Below are positions 40,701 to 50,400 of a DNA stretch of 64,000 nt, in pieces (the stretch's first letter is position 1; each line of letters begins with the position of its first letter). The notes beneath the pieces were generated by a model, which saw only the letters and a list, made by a program, of their open reading frames with translations, was not told where the DNA came from and did no database searches. The stretch comes from Rhopalosiphum padi (lineage: Eukaryota > Arthropoda > Insecta > Hemiptera > Aphididae). The position numbers and the translations under genes were made by a program. The DNA lies in NCBI RefSeq assembly GCF_020882245.1, contig NC_083600.1, forward strand, positions 7,750,001-7,814,000, given 5' to 3'.

Positions 40701-43700
40701 ATAATAATACTTACCTAACTCAGTGGTTTGTGATATAAGACAGAAAAATACAATAATTAGTATAAATTATCTACCCGATAAATTTGTTGCTTCGAAGATT
40801 ATTTATTCAGTTTAAGTAAAAAAAAAAATTGTATTTATATAAATATAAACCAAATAATAATAATATTCAATACCTTATTATCACTATAGGTTCGCAGACT
40901 ACGTGTATAAATATATAATGATACCAAGAGTCTAAATGTTTATAAATACATTTTAATATAATAAATAAAACGAGAACCGCAAGTTAGCCATTCCTATAAT
41001 ATTAATATTATAGTCCGTATAGACACTAATCCCAAAATGGAATTCTTTCTACATAACTCTTTGCTTTATGTTGTATTTTGCTCACTCTTATATTTATAAT
41101 TCAGTGGACATAAATATTAAATACCATTTCTCACTAGTTCTAGGCTATTATTGATTTATACCATCGGTGCGTTGTATAAATAAACTATTATATAGTTTTT
41201 TAGGTACCTGTTAAAAACTCAGTAACATAATATACGAATGTACAGTAATATATATACAGGTAGATTCATACCTATATACAGCATGTTAAATGCGAATACA
41301 AGAAAAATAAATAAGAAGTAAGTATAACGTTATAGTTATGATACATATAATTAAAAGTTCGCGCGTCAGAATGATGATCATTTCAAAATTAGTTTTATTT
41401 AGTAAAATAAACTAAACTTAATCTAGAAACTTTATATACATCAATGCAAGGTAATTTTAAATATCTTGAAGCGCACGTCCTAGACTCTAAATATAATTAA
41501 TTATTTATATTTACCCCTAATTGAAGCATTAACAATTATGTTCATTAAAATTCAATATTATTTTGCTCAAATTTAAAGAAATATAATTATTTACCTATCA
41601 ATAGTCTAAGCGGGAATTTAGATAAAAAATATATTTTTCAATATAAATATAATTCTTAGTGCAATAGTATCAAAATACATTAATTAATTACATTTATACT
41701 AGCGAGTAATTGGATATATTTTTAAGTGATTATAAATTAATTTAGTGGATTATTGAGAAAGAAACTTATTAATTATATCAAGATTCAAATCCATTACGAA
41801 ATAGCTTGATTAAATTGTAGTAGTCGATACTTTTAACGTGGTTACCTTAATTATATAAAATACAATATATAACTAATAAGTTATAAACACTAGATTTTAC
41901 AAGAAAGATGTTTAAAATTTCCAATGTTTAGTGTATTTATTTTATTTTTATTAACAGTATATCTGTATTCTGTATATATTTTATTATAAAATATACTTAT
42001 TAATAATGATATTAGTACACGAAAATAACACTATACTTCCAAAATGCAATTGTTAAAAACGATTTCGCGAGTGAAAAAACCGCTTGAAACATAATATTAC
42101 TGTAAAATATTGTTCTAATCGATAAAGCAAATCTTCGTCATTAGGTATAACGGTATAACTAATATACGCATCAATATAAGTTAAAACATACTGCAAAAAT
42201 AATACAAAAAAAAATCAGAACTAAATTAAAATTTTTCTAAACATGTGCCGAATCCACATAAATCATATCTCAAAACATTAAATATTTTTCAAACATATAA
42301 ACCGATTTTAAGAACAATAACATTTAAATAGTTAATGGATAATAATCATATGTAAAATCTATATCGACATAAATATTATTAAATCCAATCAAATATTCTT
42401 ATTAAGTGTTAAAATATCACTTACTACAAGTTACAATTGTGTACTTGATATATAACTGTTAATCATTTAAATGTTTAATGCGTTTTGATTTCAATATTGT
42501 ATTGTACGTCAACATTATTCAGTAATAATACATATATGCATGCTTTTATTATTGATTTTAGAAGTAAACCGATGATGAAGAAATACATTCAAAATTAGTG
42601 GTTAATATTTTTTATTTTTTATTATAATACATACTCATAAAATCACCATACTCCAGATTTTAACCCCATTTTTTTGTTGTTTTACTATTCAAAAAAAAAA
42701 AAATATAATATTTCGTAGAATCGAATCTGTTGGTCTACTTAACAACAATGTACACCCAAAAACAATTTTTGGTTTAAAAACGTTTGGCTTTTCATATATT
42801 TTAGCAATCGGAATACCTTTGGAATAACTTCGCACTGTATAGTCTCGTGCGTAACAAGTAATAAGAAAAACCGATGACAATATTTCAATAATAATGATAA
42901 TAATAAAATAATAAATTATATTTCTGTTATAGTAATTTCAAAATTTCTAACCGTTAGACGATAGACTCAAAAACTGCGATCCGTTTATAATCTAAAACGC
43001 GCGCGTAAACGAAATCGTAATTTTCGAACAATGTAAAATGAAATTCATACTACTCACAGTCGCGTGCCGTTATATTATTAATAAATTCCATTATAAAATA
43101 ATTTCATCGTTCGAACGTCTTGTCAGCGCTCGGTGTATATTAAAGGAGAGGTATGTACCTAAGCGAGTATATATAATATTATAATATACGCATAATATCG
43201 ACAACCGGGTACTGCAGGCTATACAGTATTATGTAGCGCCGGGCAAATATTATCATGTTGGTTTAATATTATGTGTACTTCGCGGTCGGATGAAATAAAC
43301 GCAGGTCAGGCATGCGTTTACTATGATAATTATGGCCAGTAATATTATTATAATATCGTTTATTTTGTTTTTTTTTTTCGTTTAACACCGTAATTAATAC
43401 CAATGGACATATCGATACATTACATTTAGAGATACATATCTATATAGTTATTAGTTGATAAAGGTATACTAGGTAGTCATATAAAATATGGTATATACAA
43501 TCGTCCTCTACCGTGAACCGTTGTTAAATCGTATAGTATGTGTAATGTATTTTTATTAAATTTTACTATTTTTTACCGTAGTAATTATTCTAATTATTAT
43601 TATTTTTTTATTTTATCAATGGAAACCCTTTATTCTTTATATCATATTTCAGATTATTTTCAGACAAATGTTTCGCTTTTAAATACGAAATTCAAAATAC

Positions 43701-44790
43701 TTAAAAAAAAATTTAGTCAAGCTCACAATAATAAAAATATTTTTGAAATTTTCATAATTACAATAGTTGATCGAAAAACATGTTTTAACGAGGTTTGTTT
43801 ACATATTATGTAATTATTATGTATTATCATTTGATAATAATTGCATTTATGTGTCAATACTCAATTGTACAATATAAAACCATACAATGGTTTATGTTTT
43901 ACAATTGATCTCATTATTTTTTTCACTAAATGTATTCTATACATTAAAATATATTTATATAAATTATATTGCATATTCCCATAGTCAAACCAGATGTAAG
44001 ACTAATGTTTTTTTTTTTTTTTTTAGAATAATAATTTAAGTAATTCATAACTTTTAACAAATAACTATTATCTGTAATAGTCATTAAAGTTGCTATAACA
44101 CAGTAACATAATAAATAAAATCAAAAGAATAAAAGCATAATATTATGTACGTAAAATAGTGAAGATGTTTTTTATAGGCTTTTAAAGATAAATTAATATT
44201 GCATATTTTTAGAATTTGTAGTGCTTCCTAGGTTTGTAGTGCATTTTTGATTTATTTTTAAGTGCTTTTTTATGTTAGGAGATATTTTAGCTAGATACTA
44301 TTATAGATACTAGATACTATTTAGCTAGAAAATATTTTTATCTCGACGACTATGGTTTTGTGGGACATGGAGTGTGTGTTACTATAAGTCCCGTCAGACA
44401 ACAAACCGATGTGTCCACTACACCGCACCATGCCCTATAAAGTGCTTTTATCAGTTTTATATAGAATTTTCGCTTTATTTTTATATGCTTTTATTGGTTT
44501 TATATATAGCTGCAGCATCTGAACTCCAAATCAATCATCGTATTGATGATGATAATATGTGTGATTAATATAATATATATACGTATACTTTTAACGAATT
44601 TATCTATACAAAGCAACACAGTTTTATTGATCTATGTGTTGTTTGTTTTTTTTTTCATTATCTTCCGAATGCAGTTGGTGTCGCTATGACGTTGAACCCG
44701 AACGGCGTGGGAGTTAAAGCTGAACCAGTGATGTCCACTGGTGTTGGTGGCGTCGGCGGACCGAGGAAACAGTCGGCCACAAAGACGTGA
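818..44790 (+). CDS. Shaw: Shaw (Kv3-type) voltage-gated potassium channel gene, 3 exons visible, 5' end outside window
   Basis: The gene encodes the alpha subunit of a tetrameric voltage-gated K+ channel of the Shaw/Kv3 family, acting in the plasma membrane of excitable cells. Coding exons are 818-1012, 18031-19078 and 44675-44790. Junction phases are 0 and then 1, and the joined frame stays open to TGA at 44788-44790. The window supplies the last 452 residues. The start codon and the T1 tetramerisation domain must lie in exon(s) to the left. Introns are 17,018 and 25,596 bp, and each contains one large transposon on the opposite strand. The family assignment rests on near-identity, as I recall the family, to Drosophila Shaw across S1-S6 and just after S6. 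No promoter is visible. The gene converges with the CUB-domain gene at 47404-51895. Confidence 0.95.
1013..7157. other. Shaw intron 1, left part: no gene seen
   Basis: This is AT-rich intronic DNA with scattered homopolymers and a short (TAAAA)n run near 2624-2646. Open reading frames such as the one at 5106-5399 (97 codons) have no recognisable domain and no supporting splice or codon pattern, so I do not call them. The last ~600 bases before the BEL element are rich in T and G on this strand. They resemble the first ~200 bases after the element, so the insertion may sit in an older repeat, but I cannot name it. Confidence 0.6.
7158..7162. repeat. Target-site duplication GCTGT, left copy
   Basis: GCTGT directly precedes the left LTR; the second copy follows the right LTR at 16430-16434. 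Confidence 0.93.
7163..8530 (-). repeat. 3' LTR of the BEL element, 1,368 bp
   Basis: On the + strand it begins TGTTCGGGCCGGGAACG and ends GGCGGCAACA. It matches the LTR at 15119-16429 along its length except for a 56-bp unit present twice here (copies ending near 7500 and 7556) and once in the other LTR, and one extra A in the run near 7869. It contains a degenerate motif around GCCCTTTTGGCCCAACA seven times, a (GT)n run at about 8447-8464 and a run of 12 A near 8276-8287. The pol stop codon lies 18 bp inside it. Confidence 0.94.
8512..12931 (-). CDS. BEL/Pao polyprotein, C-terminal gag zinc fingers plus complete pol
   Basis: The uninterrupted frame runs from the edge of the nested solo LTR (12931) to the stop at 8512-8514. 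The first ATG, at 12903, gives 1,463 residues but is probably not a native start. In that numbering: Cys/His clusters at 59-123, including the CCHC knuckle C92-C95-H100-C105; aspartic protease DSGS at 193-196; reverse transcriptase with YMDD at 602-605; RNase H with D780, E824 and D854; integrase zinc finger H1084/H1089/C1119/C1122; integrase core D1154, D1219 and E1264 (GGIWE); and a DUF5641-like C-terminus from about 1350. All catalytic residues I can place are present and there is no internal stop or frameshift. The product would process the polyprotein, copy the RNA and insert the cDNA. Expression from this copy is doubtful because gag upstream is cut. Confidence 0.95.
8531..8540 (-). promoter_or_regulatory. 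Polypurine tract of the BEL element
   Basis: On the minus strand GGGGGGAGAA lies directly upstream of the 3' LTR. This is the expected position and composition of the plus-strand primer for reverse transcription. It sits inside the last codons of pol. Confidence 0.85.
12936..13950. mobile_element. Nested solo LTR, 1,015 bp, inside BEL gag
   Basis: The insert starts TG (TGTACC) and ends CA (TTGAACA) and is flanked by the 4-bp duplication CTTT (12932-12935 and 13951-13954). It has no coding capacity of its own. The gag frame stops making sense exactly at 13951 and resumes in the same frame at 12931, so the boundaries are precise to the base. TG/CA ends, length and a 4-bp duplication fit a solo LTR of a Ty3/gypsy-type element left by LTR-LTR recombination. 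Because it reads TG...CA on both strands, its orientation is not fixed. No full-length relative is present in the window. Confidence 0.85.
13951..14777 (-). pseudogene. BEL/Pao gag, N-terminal part, truncated by the nested solo LTR
   Basis: The ATG at 14777 opens a frame of about 275 native codons before the solo LTR. The frame then runs 265 bases into the LTR to a stop at 13686, adding about 88 foreign residues. The N-terminus is helical and coiled-coil-like. Around residues 128-152 there is the QLAPIPLPQFNGNIQDWPSF stretch and what follows it, diagnostic of the DUF1759-type BEL/Pao Gag. This part would form the capsid-like domain that packages element RNA. It was originally continuous and in frame with the pol ORF, so Gag and Pol would have been made as one polyprotein. 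The break separates capsid from zinc knuckles and enzymes. Confidence 0.9.
14778..15099 (-). other. BEL 5' leader between primer-binding site and gag
   Basis: This ~320-bp AT-rich untranslated leader of the element lies where packaging signals are normally found. I see no distinct motif in it. Confidence 0.6.
15100..15116 (-). promoter_or_regulatory. Primer-binding site of the BEL element
   Basis: On the minus strand, two bases after the 5' LTR ends in CA, the sequence reads TGGTGACCTCGACGTGA. It begins TGG, complementary to a tRNA 3' CCA end, and continues as expected for complementarity to a tRNA acceptor and T-arm. I do not assign the tRNA species. Confidence 0.8.
15119..16429 (-). repeat. 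5' LTR of the BEL element, 1,311 bp
   Basis: It starts TG and ends CA on the + strand and matches the left LTR except for a single copy of the 56-bp unit and one A fewer in an A-run. It would contain the promoter for element transcription running leftward. The second target-site copy GCTGT follows at 16430-16434. Confidence 0.94.
16430..16434. repeat. Target-site duplication GCTGT, right copy
   Basis: It is identical to 7158-7162 and fixes the insertion point of the BEL element. Confidence 0.93.
16435..18030. other. Shaw intron 1, right part: no gene seen
   Basis: AT-rich intron sequence ending in a pyrimidine-rich acceptor (TTGTTCGGTTTTCAG, up to 18030). No coding sequence or named repeat was recognised. 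Confidence 0.6.
18031..19078 (+). CDS. Shaw: Shaw main exon: S1-S6 membrane domain and C-terminal tail
   Basis: This 1,048-bp exon carries the whole channel core. S1 begins at its first codon (IIGIVSVFFICVSILSFCL). S2, S3 and S4 follow. S4 has basic residues every third position at 18409, 18418, 18427 and 18436 (R, R, K, R), a short voltage-sensor series typical of Shaw. Then come S5, the pore with the K+ selectivity filter TTVGYGD at 18634-18654, and S6 with the gating PVP at 18730-18738. The juxtamembrane tail HTQARAKLPKKRRRVLPVEQ is a Shaw hallmark; after it the sequence becomes a low-complexity Pro/Gly-rich tail. The exon is far more GC-rich than its surroundings, which leaves long open frames on both strands. 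The donor is GTCG|GTGAGA at 19079. The frame also stays open through the donor to TAA at 19198-19200. Confidence 0.96.
19079..25465. other. Shaw intron 2, first part: no gene seen
   Basis: Apart from the 122-bp open read-through just after the donor, this is AT-rich intronic DNA with (TA)n runs (for example about 21369-21384). No coding frame, RNA gene or named repeat was recognised. A pair of GAAAGTTTTC motifs sits at 25031-25053. Confidence 0.6.
25468..25480 (+). repeat. Terminal inverted repeat, left end
   Basis: CCCAGACAGCAAT matches perfectly, inverted, the sequence at 33305-33317. AATGTTA-type motifs follow at 25494-25500, 25505-25511, 25524-25530 (inverted), 25548-25554 and 25579-25585 (inverted). 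Confidence 0.88.
26172..28979 (-). CDS. DUF4806-type accessory protein of the transposon, 464 aa, 8 exons
   Basis: Exons on the minus strand are 28979-28775, 28701-28474, 28393-28274, 27739-27515, 27234-27154, 26962-26733, 26661-26499 and 26314-26172. They total 1,395 bp, all with GT/AG junctions and matching phases, from ATG at 28979 to TGA at 26174-26172. The N-terminal exon has a short acidic-to-basic module (MDDQIGWIIVEFVDDESVEV followed by a Trp/Lys-rich stretch). The middle is acidic and serine-rich, with a basic KRKRK patch. The C-terminus (about residues 290-464) resembles DUF4806, including the block ending NSLGIWLSHAPFRIKK. It starts 211 bp downstream of the transposase stop on the same strand. 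DUF4806 proteins of insects have no established biochemical role that I know of. By analogy with plant CACTA elements that encode a second DNA-binding protein, it may bind the subterminal repeats; this is inference. Introns are small (68 to 534 bp) and AT-rich. Confidence 0.82.
29190..31277 (-). CDS. CACTA-like transposase, 695 aa, intact
   Basis: A single-exon ORF from ATG at 31277 to the stop at 29190. It would cut and paste the element by a DDE reaction. Likely catalytic residues are D199 (in VIGIDG), D279 (in CCDAPAKA) and E523 (in AFGFENHMKEIKSNLRK). A CX2C pair (C298, C301) follows the second aspartate, and an LDYMHL block lies at about 360-365. The region SHNVHALLHL...FGPLDN before the glutamate matches the HxxxHL...GP pattern preceding the CACTA glutamate. 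The N-terminus is rich in Arg/Lys. There is no stop or frameshift over 2.1 kb of AT-rich sequence, which suggests recent selection or recent arrival. Two strong minus-strand donors upstream (32734 and 32200) suggest a spliced 5' leader. Distinct CMC subfamilies are possible; I cannot separate them without alignment. Confidence 0.85.
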   Translation of the reverse strand: MSTRRIESVRTKRRKIMKEINDVEEMLSHSNSLEYEPPENVLEINNLNLMPLFKYDNLTSSSKNQYNISNEFPSNASTDLPLPVINTYNEPTDTHIFNKDKLFINSSKQFSVQEFLASWAIDYKIPHNAVNGLLKGLKMHDCFNNLPIDCRTILNTPINKSKENRIVSPGVYHHFGLEKGIKLYAPSNVQDIQIVIGIDGLPISKSSSSQFWPILASILVKPPLKKSVFIVGLYWGIEKPKDSNEYLIDFVNEAKRLETEGIILNGINIKVNITLFCCDAPAKAFVLKVKGHTGFYSCTRCTIEGEYVCNRVCFPYSQTKSIERNHHAYLNTEDEEYQISNQTSVLVELQSFNSVKSFSLDYMHLVCLGVCKKLISLWIKGPLNVRLRSSKINEISTLLLASNTYLSSDFSRKNRCLPDVCRWKATEFRLFLLYTGPVVLKTILSEEMYTNFMVLNIAMLILLSPDRKFLLQYARELLDFFVKNFQHIYGQQFVSHNVHALLHLCDDYDLFGPLDNCSAFGFENHMKEIKSNLRKNEKPLEQIVNRYYEKYEKCALNNSSNKSLMDNQPVLKHVHDNGPLVDDLIGPQYYTLIFKSLTIKIKKDSDSFILTKNGEIVKCMNFAQKDGIIMLIGKKFNILLPYFVDPINSTIIEIFEIKNLSDQLKHWAISDIKKKMMIFHHSGKKIAMPIIHTDI
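31278..33304 (-). promoter_or_regulatory. Transposon 5' region with likely promoter and spliced leader
   Basis: This 2-kb stretch between the transposase ATG and the right terminal repeat contains a GC-richer patch at about 32260-32530. The patch includes three tandem CACTCCGC units (32377-32400). There are two minus-strand splice donors in near-identical context, TTTGTG|GTAAGT, with GT at 32734-32733 and 32200-32199. A possible acceptor lies shortly before the ATG. This looks like a promoter with one or two leader exons, but transcription is not shown by sequence alone. Confidence 0.45.
33305..33317 (-). repeat. Terminal inverted repeat, right end
   Basis: ATTGCTGTCTGGG is the exact inverted match of the left end. 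AATGTTA-type motifs nearby lie at 33127-33133, 33237-33243 (inverted) and, with one change, 33294-33300. Confidence 0.88.
34718..34782. repeat. (CA)n microsatellite followed by alternating purine-pyrimidine CG-rich tract
   Basis: About 14 CA units are followed by CACTTGCGCACATAGCGCAC and further GCGCACGCGTGCG alternation. Such tracts are prone to length change and can adopt Z-DNA. Confidence 0.85.
40461..40826. repeat. Foldback element: long imperfect inverted repeat
   Basis: The left arm (about 40461-40586) and right arm (about 40687-40826) are inverted copies with few mismatches. For example, GAAGCAACAAATTTATCGGG at 40491-40510 is mirrored near 40775-40794. The spacer is about 100 bp. Transcribed, it would form a hairpin of roughly 125 bp. 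It has no coding capacity and I saw no clear target duplication. A foldback or MITE-like element is the simplest reading; the exact arm ends are approximate. Confidence 0.8.
44675..44790 (+). CDS. Shaw: Shaw last coding exon: C-terminal tail
   Basis: The exon starts after the acceptor GAATGCAG, completes the phase-1 codon left by the previous exon and adds 38 codons including TGA at 44788-44790. It encodes a Gly/Val-rich tail ending PRKQSATKT. The matching phase, good acceptor and GC-rich composition against AT-rich flanks support it, although it is short and low in complexity. No recognised domain is present. The assignment is weaker than for the two upstream exons because of the 25.6-kb distance. 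Confidence 0.75.
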
Positions 44791-47211
44791 ATGGCTACGG
44801 CGGATTACCGCGGTAGTGGAACGTTTATTCTAAAATACGAGTGGAAATCAAGGATCAAAATCGTTAATTATTTTTTTTTTTGTTTTTAAGTTTCATTGTT
44901 TTTTCTCGAGAAAACAATATACACTCCCGTTACGATATTATAATGATGTATTATATAATATAATTTGTATTCCGAGTATTATTATTACTATTCGACGGCA
45001 GTAGGTATATTTATTTATAATATAGTGTCATAATATTGTTATTATTATTATTATTAACCTTAGAGAGACTCCAGTCCTATAATGATGTACAAATTTATCT
45101 TTTAATACTATTAAACTGCACACACACACAAAAAAAACGACCAAAACACGACCAAGTAATGTGTATGCATTAAATTCCGACCAAAGATCCACAACGTTCG
45201 AAGGTACCTATACGGGCGGCAGCCACTAATTAGTATAATGTTGTACTTGCGCCCCCTCTCATCGTCATCGTTAGAATAATAATATTATAATACAGCCTCT
45301 CGTTGCTATTGTATTCGCATCGAGTAACACGTGGTGTAAATATTTTGTTTTTTTTTTTTTTTACGCAACATTTCATTTTTGTTAACGGTTTCCTCATATT
45401 GTTAAAATTAATTTATATTATCGAAATAATAACAAATTGTCGTCACTCCCAGAAACCATGGTCATTTGGCTGTATATAATATTATAATACATACGGATTA
45501 CGGGGTAATTTTTCATTTTATATTTAACGCGAGACACCCATAAAACGTCACAATATTAACCTTATATAAATGGTTTTAAGTTATGCAATTAATACGTCTG
45601 AAACAAAAATTAAATTCATACGAAAAATTAAATTTTTTTATCTCACCTACACATAAACATCAAACATGCATAATATTATAGTTAATTATATAGATTAGTT
45701 AGTTTTTGTACTTTTTTTAAATTGAGTGGATATCCCTCGGCAATCTTGCACTAGTTTATAAATTAATATCTAAACAGTATAAACAATAAACTATTGGTCC
45801 AAGTATAGGTACCTGTAATGTCGTATGTATACATATTAAAAATGTATTCTCTGTCGAAAGAATTATATTCTTATCCGGTATATGAAATAAAAATGACAAG
45901 ATCATTAAAAAAATACCTTATTAAATAGATGTTAATAATATAATATAACCTACTTTTAATCAAAAACTATTTTTCACAGTGTCTTGCGTTACGAAAATTC
46001 ACCTCGTACATGTATTTATATATTGTGATATTAGATAGCTAAATATTCATGGCAAGCGCGTCCGATTATAGTTGAAACGGACTTATATAATATATTGGCC
46101 ATCGTCGGCGGTGGTGTGACCTCTGTACCCAAGTGAATATTATAATATACGTATGTACCTACTAAAAATATTATGTGTATAATGTATAATATTATTATTA
46201 TGCGTGTCGTTGAATACGAAACAGCTGAACAAACCAATAATAATAATAGATTTTTTTTTTTTTGTTGATTGAAAATCCTTATTGTGGGATTTGTACGGTT
46301 TTACAGAGAAAAATTTGCTCACTTTTAAAAAATAATAATAAAATATAAAATAAATAATAGACTATATTATATTATATATAAAATGTGTTGCACAGAATTA
46401 TTTTGTTTCTATTCAACAACTACGTTACAACACATTATTATTATTATTATTATTAATATTATTCAGCAAAAACATAAAAAAAAAAACAAAAAAAACATTG
46501 ACGATTATTTATATATATATATTATACTTATATAATTTATTAAATTTTTTTATGTATATAATAATTACTCTAGTAGATTATTTATACGTAGCAGTATTAT
46601 CTACGATCATTTTTTGAATGCACCAAAAATAATTAGACAAAAATAATAATTTGCTTCGATAAACAATACAAATTCATATTCTCATTTATATATTATATAT
46701 ATATAATAATGTCGTTCTTAAAATGTTTATGAAAAAATTATATTATATTATGTATTAAACGTTACACTTAAATATTGTATTTAAAAACATTTTATACTCG
46801 TTTAGAACTAAATTTATTATTATCATTAAACATGAACATGTTATTATACGATAATTCTATTATCTATTTATAATCAAATTATTATGTTTTATAGTTAAAT
46901 TCTGTTTCTGTCCACGAATACTTTTTTTCTTATGTATTTTTTTTTCTTTATGTTAATTGTATAAGTTATTATTATATTATTATGTTTTGACATTCATTTT
47001 ACGTTCCCTGGTTGTGATTTTTAAGGTTGTTTTTATGTTATTTCTTTATAAAGTTTTATTACATCATTGTCGTTCAATCTCTGGCTGTGTATTTTTTTTT
47101 TTTGATTATCACTTAACAAACACACGCACATAACCACATTAGCTTATTAATGATCCATATCGTGTCGTATAGTGGTTAATAATATTATAGAATCTACAAA
47201 AGAGTATAATA
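44791..47211. other. Shaw 3' UTR and intergenic DNA between convergent genes
   Basis: No coding sequence was seen. The Shaw poly(A) site cannot be fixed: the first AATAAA on the + strand that I noticed is at 45785-45790, about 1 kb past the stop. The rest is AT-rich with (ATT)n-like runs near 46437-46455. Confidence 0.5.
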
Positions 47212-47217
47212 TTTATT
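47212..47217 (-). terminator. Poly(A) signal AATAAA of the CUB-domain gene
   Basis: TTTATT on the + strand, read AATAAA on the minus strand, lies 187 bp downstream of the stop codon of the CUB-domain gene. This is a plausible 3' UTR length. Confidence 0.6.
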
Positions 47218-47403
47218 TAAGTATAAAAAGTAAAAATACAATAGTAAGTATCAGTATTAAGCTTGAAGTTTAATCTTTGGTGGCGTTGACTTCGGTGAGG
47301 CGCACACGATGTCGCCAAATGTGTTCGTTATCATCGTCTTGTCACACGGTCGGCGACACCTTGTGTCGTTGTGCGCAAAGTGCGAAACTAAACAAAAACA
47401 AAT

Positions 47404-50400
47404 TTACGACGAACACTGCAGTTGTTCGTATCTGATGCACATTCCCAAGTTGTCTTCTGGGTTTTCCTCTCTGTTGCCTGGTCCGAATTGCACTCGCATC
47501 ACGAATGGCGTAGTGCTACCTGCGGAAAAAAGAAAGTTAATTACAAACAGGTCGGTTGTCGACTTAGTCGTTACAGCGAGTAGGTAGGTATGTATGATTA
47601 TATTATAATAAACAGAGTGAATTTTCTTAACAGTTAACAGCGCCTGTCAAAATTTCGCATGTAAAATATATTTTAAATGTCTGGTGGATCAAACGTTTAC
47701 ACATACCTATCAACATTACTATGCATTATATTTGAGCTTGAGAATGCGGAACATAAATTACTGTCTGTTGTTTAACAATAATAAGCAAAACGTCTACAGC
47801 TTTAAATAATTTAAAAGTATTTCACGCGATATTTGACGTAGGGAAATTATATATTGTAATATCTTACGTTGAAAATATCAACTCATTTAATATATTACAC
47901 GCCATACGCACCGTTATCTATAATTTACTATAATTGAGTAATGTTATAATATACTCACTCTCGATCCGGCAAGGCGTTTCCTTATCTGTGCAGAAATTGT
48001 TCCCGCAGTGGAGCAAATCGCATATTCCAGGACCTCCCTGAGGCTGAGCAATATAAAGTAAACGATAAAAACAAAATGTACGAGTTTAAAAACTAATAAT
48101 CTAGCTTAAATATTGCAATTATAGTGAATGAGACCAACCGTTATGAACTCTTCGGAATCACAAGGCATCATAACACGGTCGCTGCACTCACGGAATACGT
48201 CCATGGACACCACCGGGTTCCCGCTTGGATCACTATCACCTTCGTCTCCTGAACCCTCGATCCCTGTGTCTATACGCCAATGATAAAAATAATAAACATT
48301 TTCGATCATCGTTTTATGATTATTCAATATACCTAATATGATAATATTATATTAACGCTCGTTCAACTTACCGGAAAATATCGGTGGTCCGATTTTAAAT
48401 GAGTTTTCGTCACACGGCTCGTACGCGATCGAACACATACCTGTAACGCCAAAACATTGTTAAATAGCTAAATGGTTCATTGGTAAAATAATAATGATTA
48501 TTAATATTATGTTAGCTTCAGAAGTCAGTGGTATAGGTGGAGAAAAGGGCATATGGAGGTATACTTTCGCTCCAATAGTTCACCTATACTGGATATTGTA
48601 CGCCAGTTCAGAACACAAATCTCAGAATGAAGAAGTAAAAATTATTACAACCCAATACATAATAATATTGGATTAAATAAAAAAATAAAAATGTAACCTA
48701 AAAACTAAAAAGAACAATTTTTTATTCTCTTAAAAGGATTAATCAGGAGTAAAAATTTAGAAATTATTTTTTTTTTAAACTTAGTTAATTATAATAATAA
48801 TTAATAAATGAAAAATATGCTAAAACTAGGTATTTATTATTATGTAAGTATCTAGTTTATTTTAAATATTTTAAGTAGTACCAACTATTGAGGCAACGGT
48901 AATAGTTATAGGTAATATAGCTATATGTATATTATATTATATTAATGACTTACATAAGTCGGTTTAAATCAATTGATCGAACTTGGTTTTATGTTATGTT
49001 TATGAATTACTTAGAAATAAACATTCTAAGGTCTGCAATTCGAATAACACTACTACAAGTCTACGACGTCGTCACTAATTATATGGGGGTACTTACCGTG
49101 TTCTTGTCGTATGCAAATCACGTAGTCTTGGTCGGCCAAATGTCGGCCATTGACCGCGAAGTTCATCGTCTGCACTGTGCCGGCAACTTCGTGGAAATAT
49201 TGAAGGCAACCGGCCGGCGCACGCTGAGCGAACTCGATCTGGGTGATCTATATATTACAAAAATAATGTACCTATGATTCATCGGTTTATACATTTTACA
49301 CGCAACAATTAACGTTGTTCGGACGACTGTTGATTACGACGACGACGACGTTCTGTTGCAGTGAAGGTAAATAGTAAGTCGTACACTCACTTTAATCTCC
49401 CACATCCGGTTGTAGTTGCCTTTGGTTAGTCTAATGTCGATCGTTATATAGTCTTTCGCGTCGTCCATATCGTAGTATACTGCGAAATCACAATAATAAA
49501 ATGATTGTGTTAGTCCATTTTTGAAAGTGATATAATAACATGTTTAAGGTACATGAACTCGAATACCGCGACGCGCGAGTAAACGGAAGAACCCGAAGGA
49601 GGAACGGGAGCTACCAAAAATCGATCTCGTGCAAAATAATGAACGACCTTTCAGAACACGCGTATCTATATTATTTATGGTGGCAATTATTTACAAAAGC
49701 AGTCGCGAATTTCTTAGAATATTGTTATAATTATAATGAGATCCTAACCACTTTGTATATTATATATATATATTACCAACATAATAATATAACGTATTAA
49801 TGTTAAATGTAGCATTTCGTGCCACTCTTCCGCCCGTCCACCGTGGCATACCCTCCCCTCTCGTATTGGCCATTTCCCCTCGAGCTCGCACGCACCGCGT
49901 ACCGACCGGCCCCGTATTATAGTATTCACACGCGATTATCACGACTGTCGTTATTCCGGTATAACGCGAGCGCACTTACATTCGTTATATTATTTGCGCC
50001 AACGCGTCCCGTTGGCTGCCACCAACACACCATACCGCGTGCGTTTCCAATCGTCGCCCTTTACATTGCACACGGGCCATATGACTCGCGGTATGTGCAC
50101 CGCGACGTTCGGGTTTAGACCACATCGCTTCGTGTGGTAACACATGGTAAGCATCATAATAATATTATATCGCGATAAACTGAACAAATGCGCCAATTCA
50201 ATACTTCGGACGCTCGTGACCGTGCTATAAAATTATTGTTATGAAGGCGCGTAGGTATAGATATAGTGAACCCGGATTTGACACGATTGCGAGTCGTCCG
50301 CCGTGCTATGAACCACTCACCGTGTTGACCGCTGTTGAGACCGCAAATCCTCAGGTCGTTGGACGCTCCACCGGTGACGACGAACGTGTCCGTCTCACAC

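Larger units (their letters stand above)
33318..44674. other. Shaw intron 2, last part: no gene seen
   Basis: AT-rich intron DNA with a GC-richer patch at about 34350-35240, a CA/CG alternating tract at 34718-34782 and a long foldback at 40461-40826, all listed separately. Short open frames in the GC-richer patch have no recognisable domain. The intron ends in TTCATTATCTTCCGAATGCAG (44654-44674). Confidence 0.6.
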
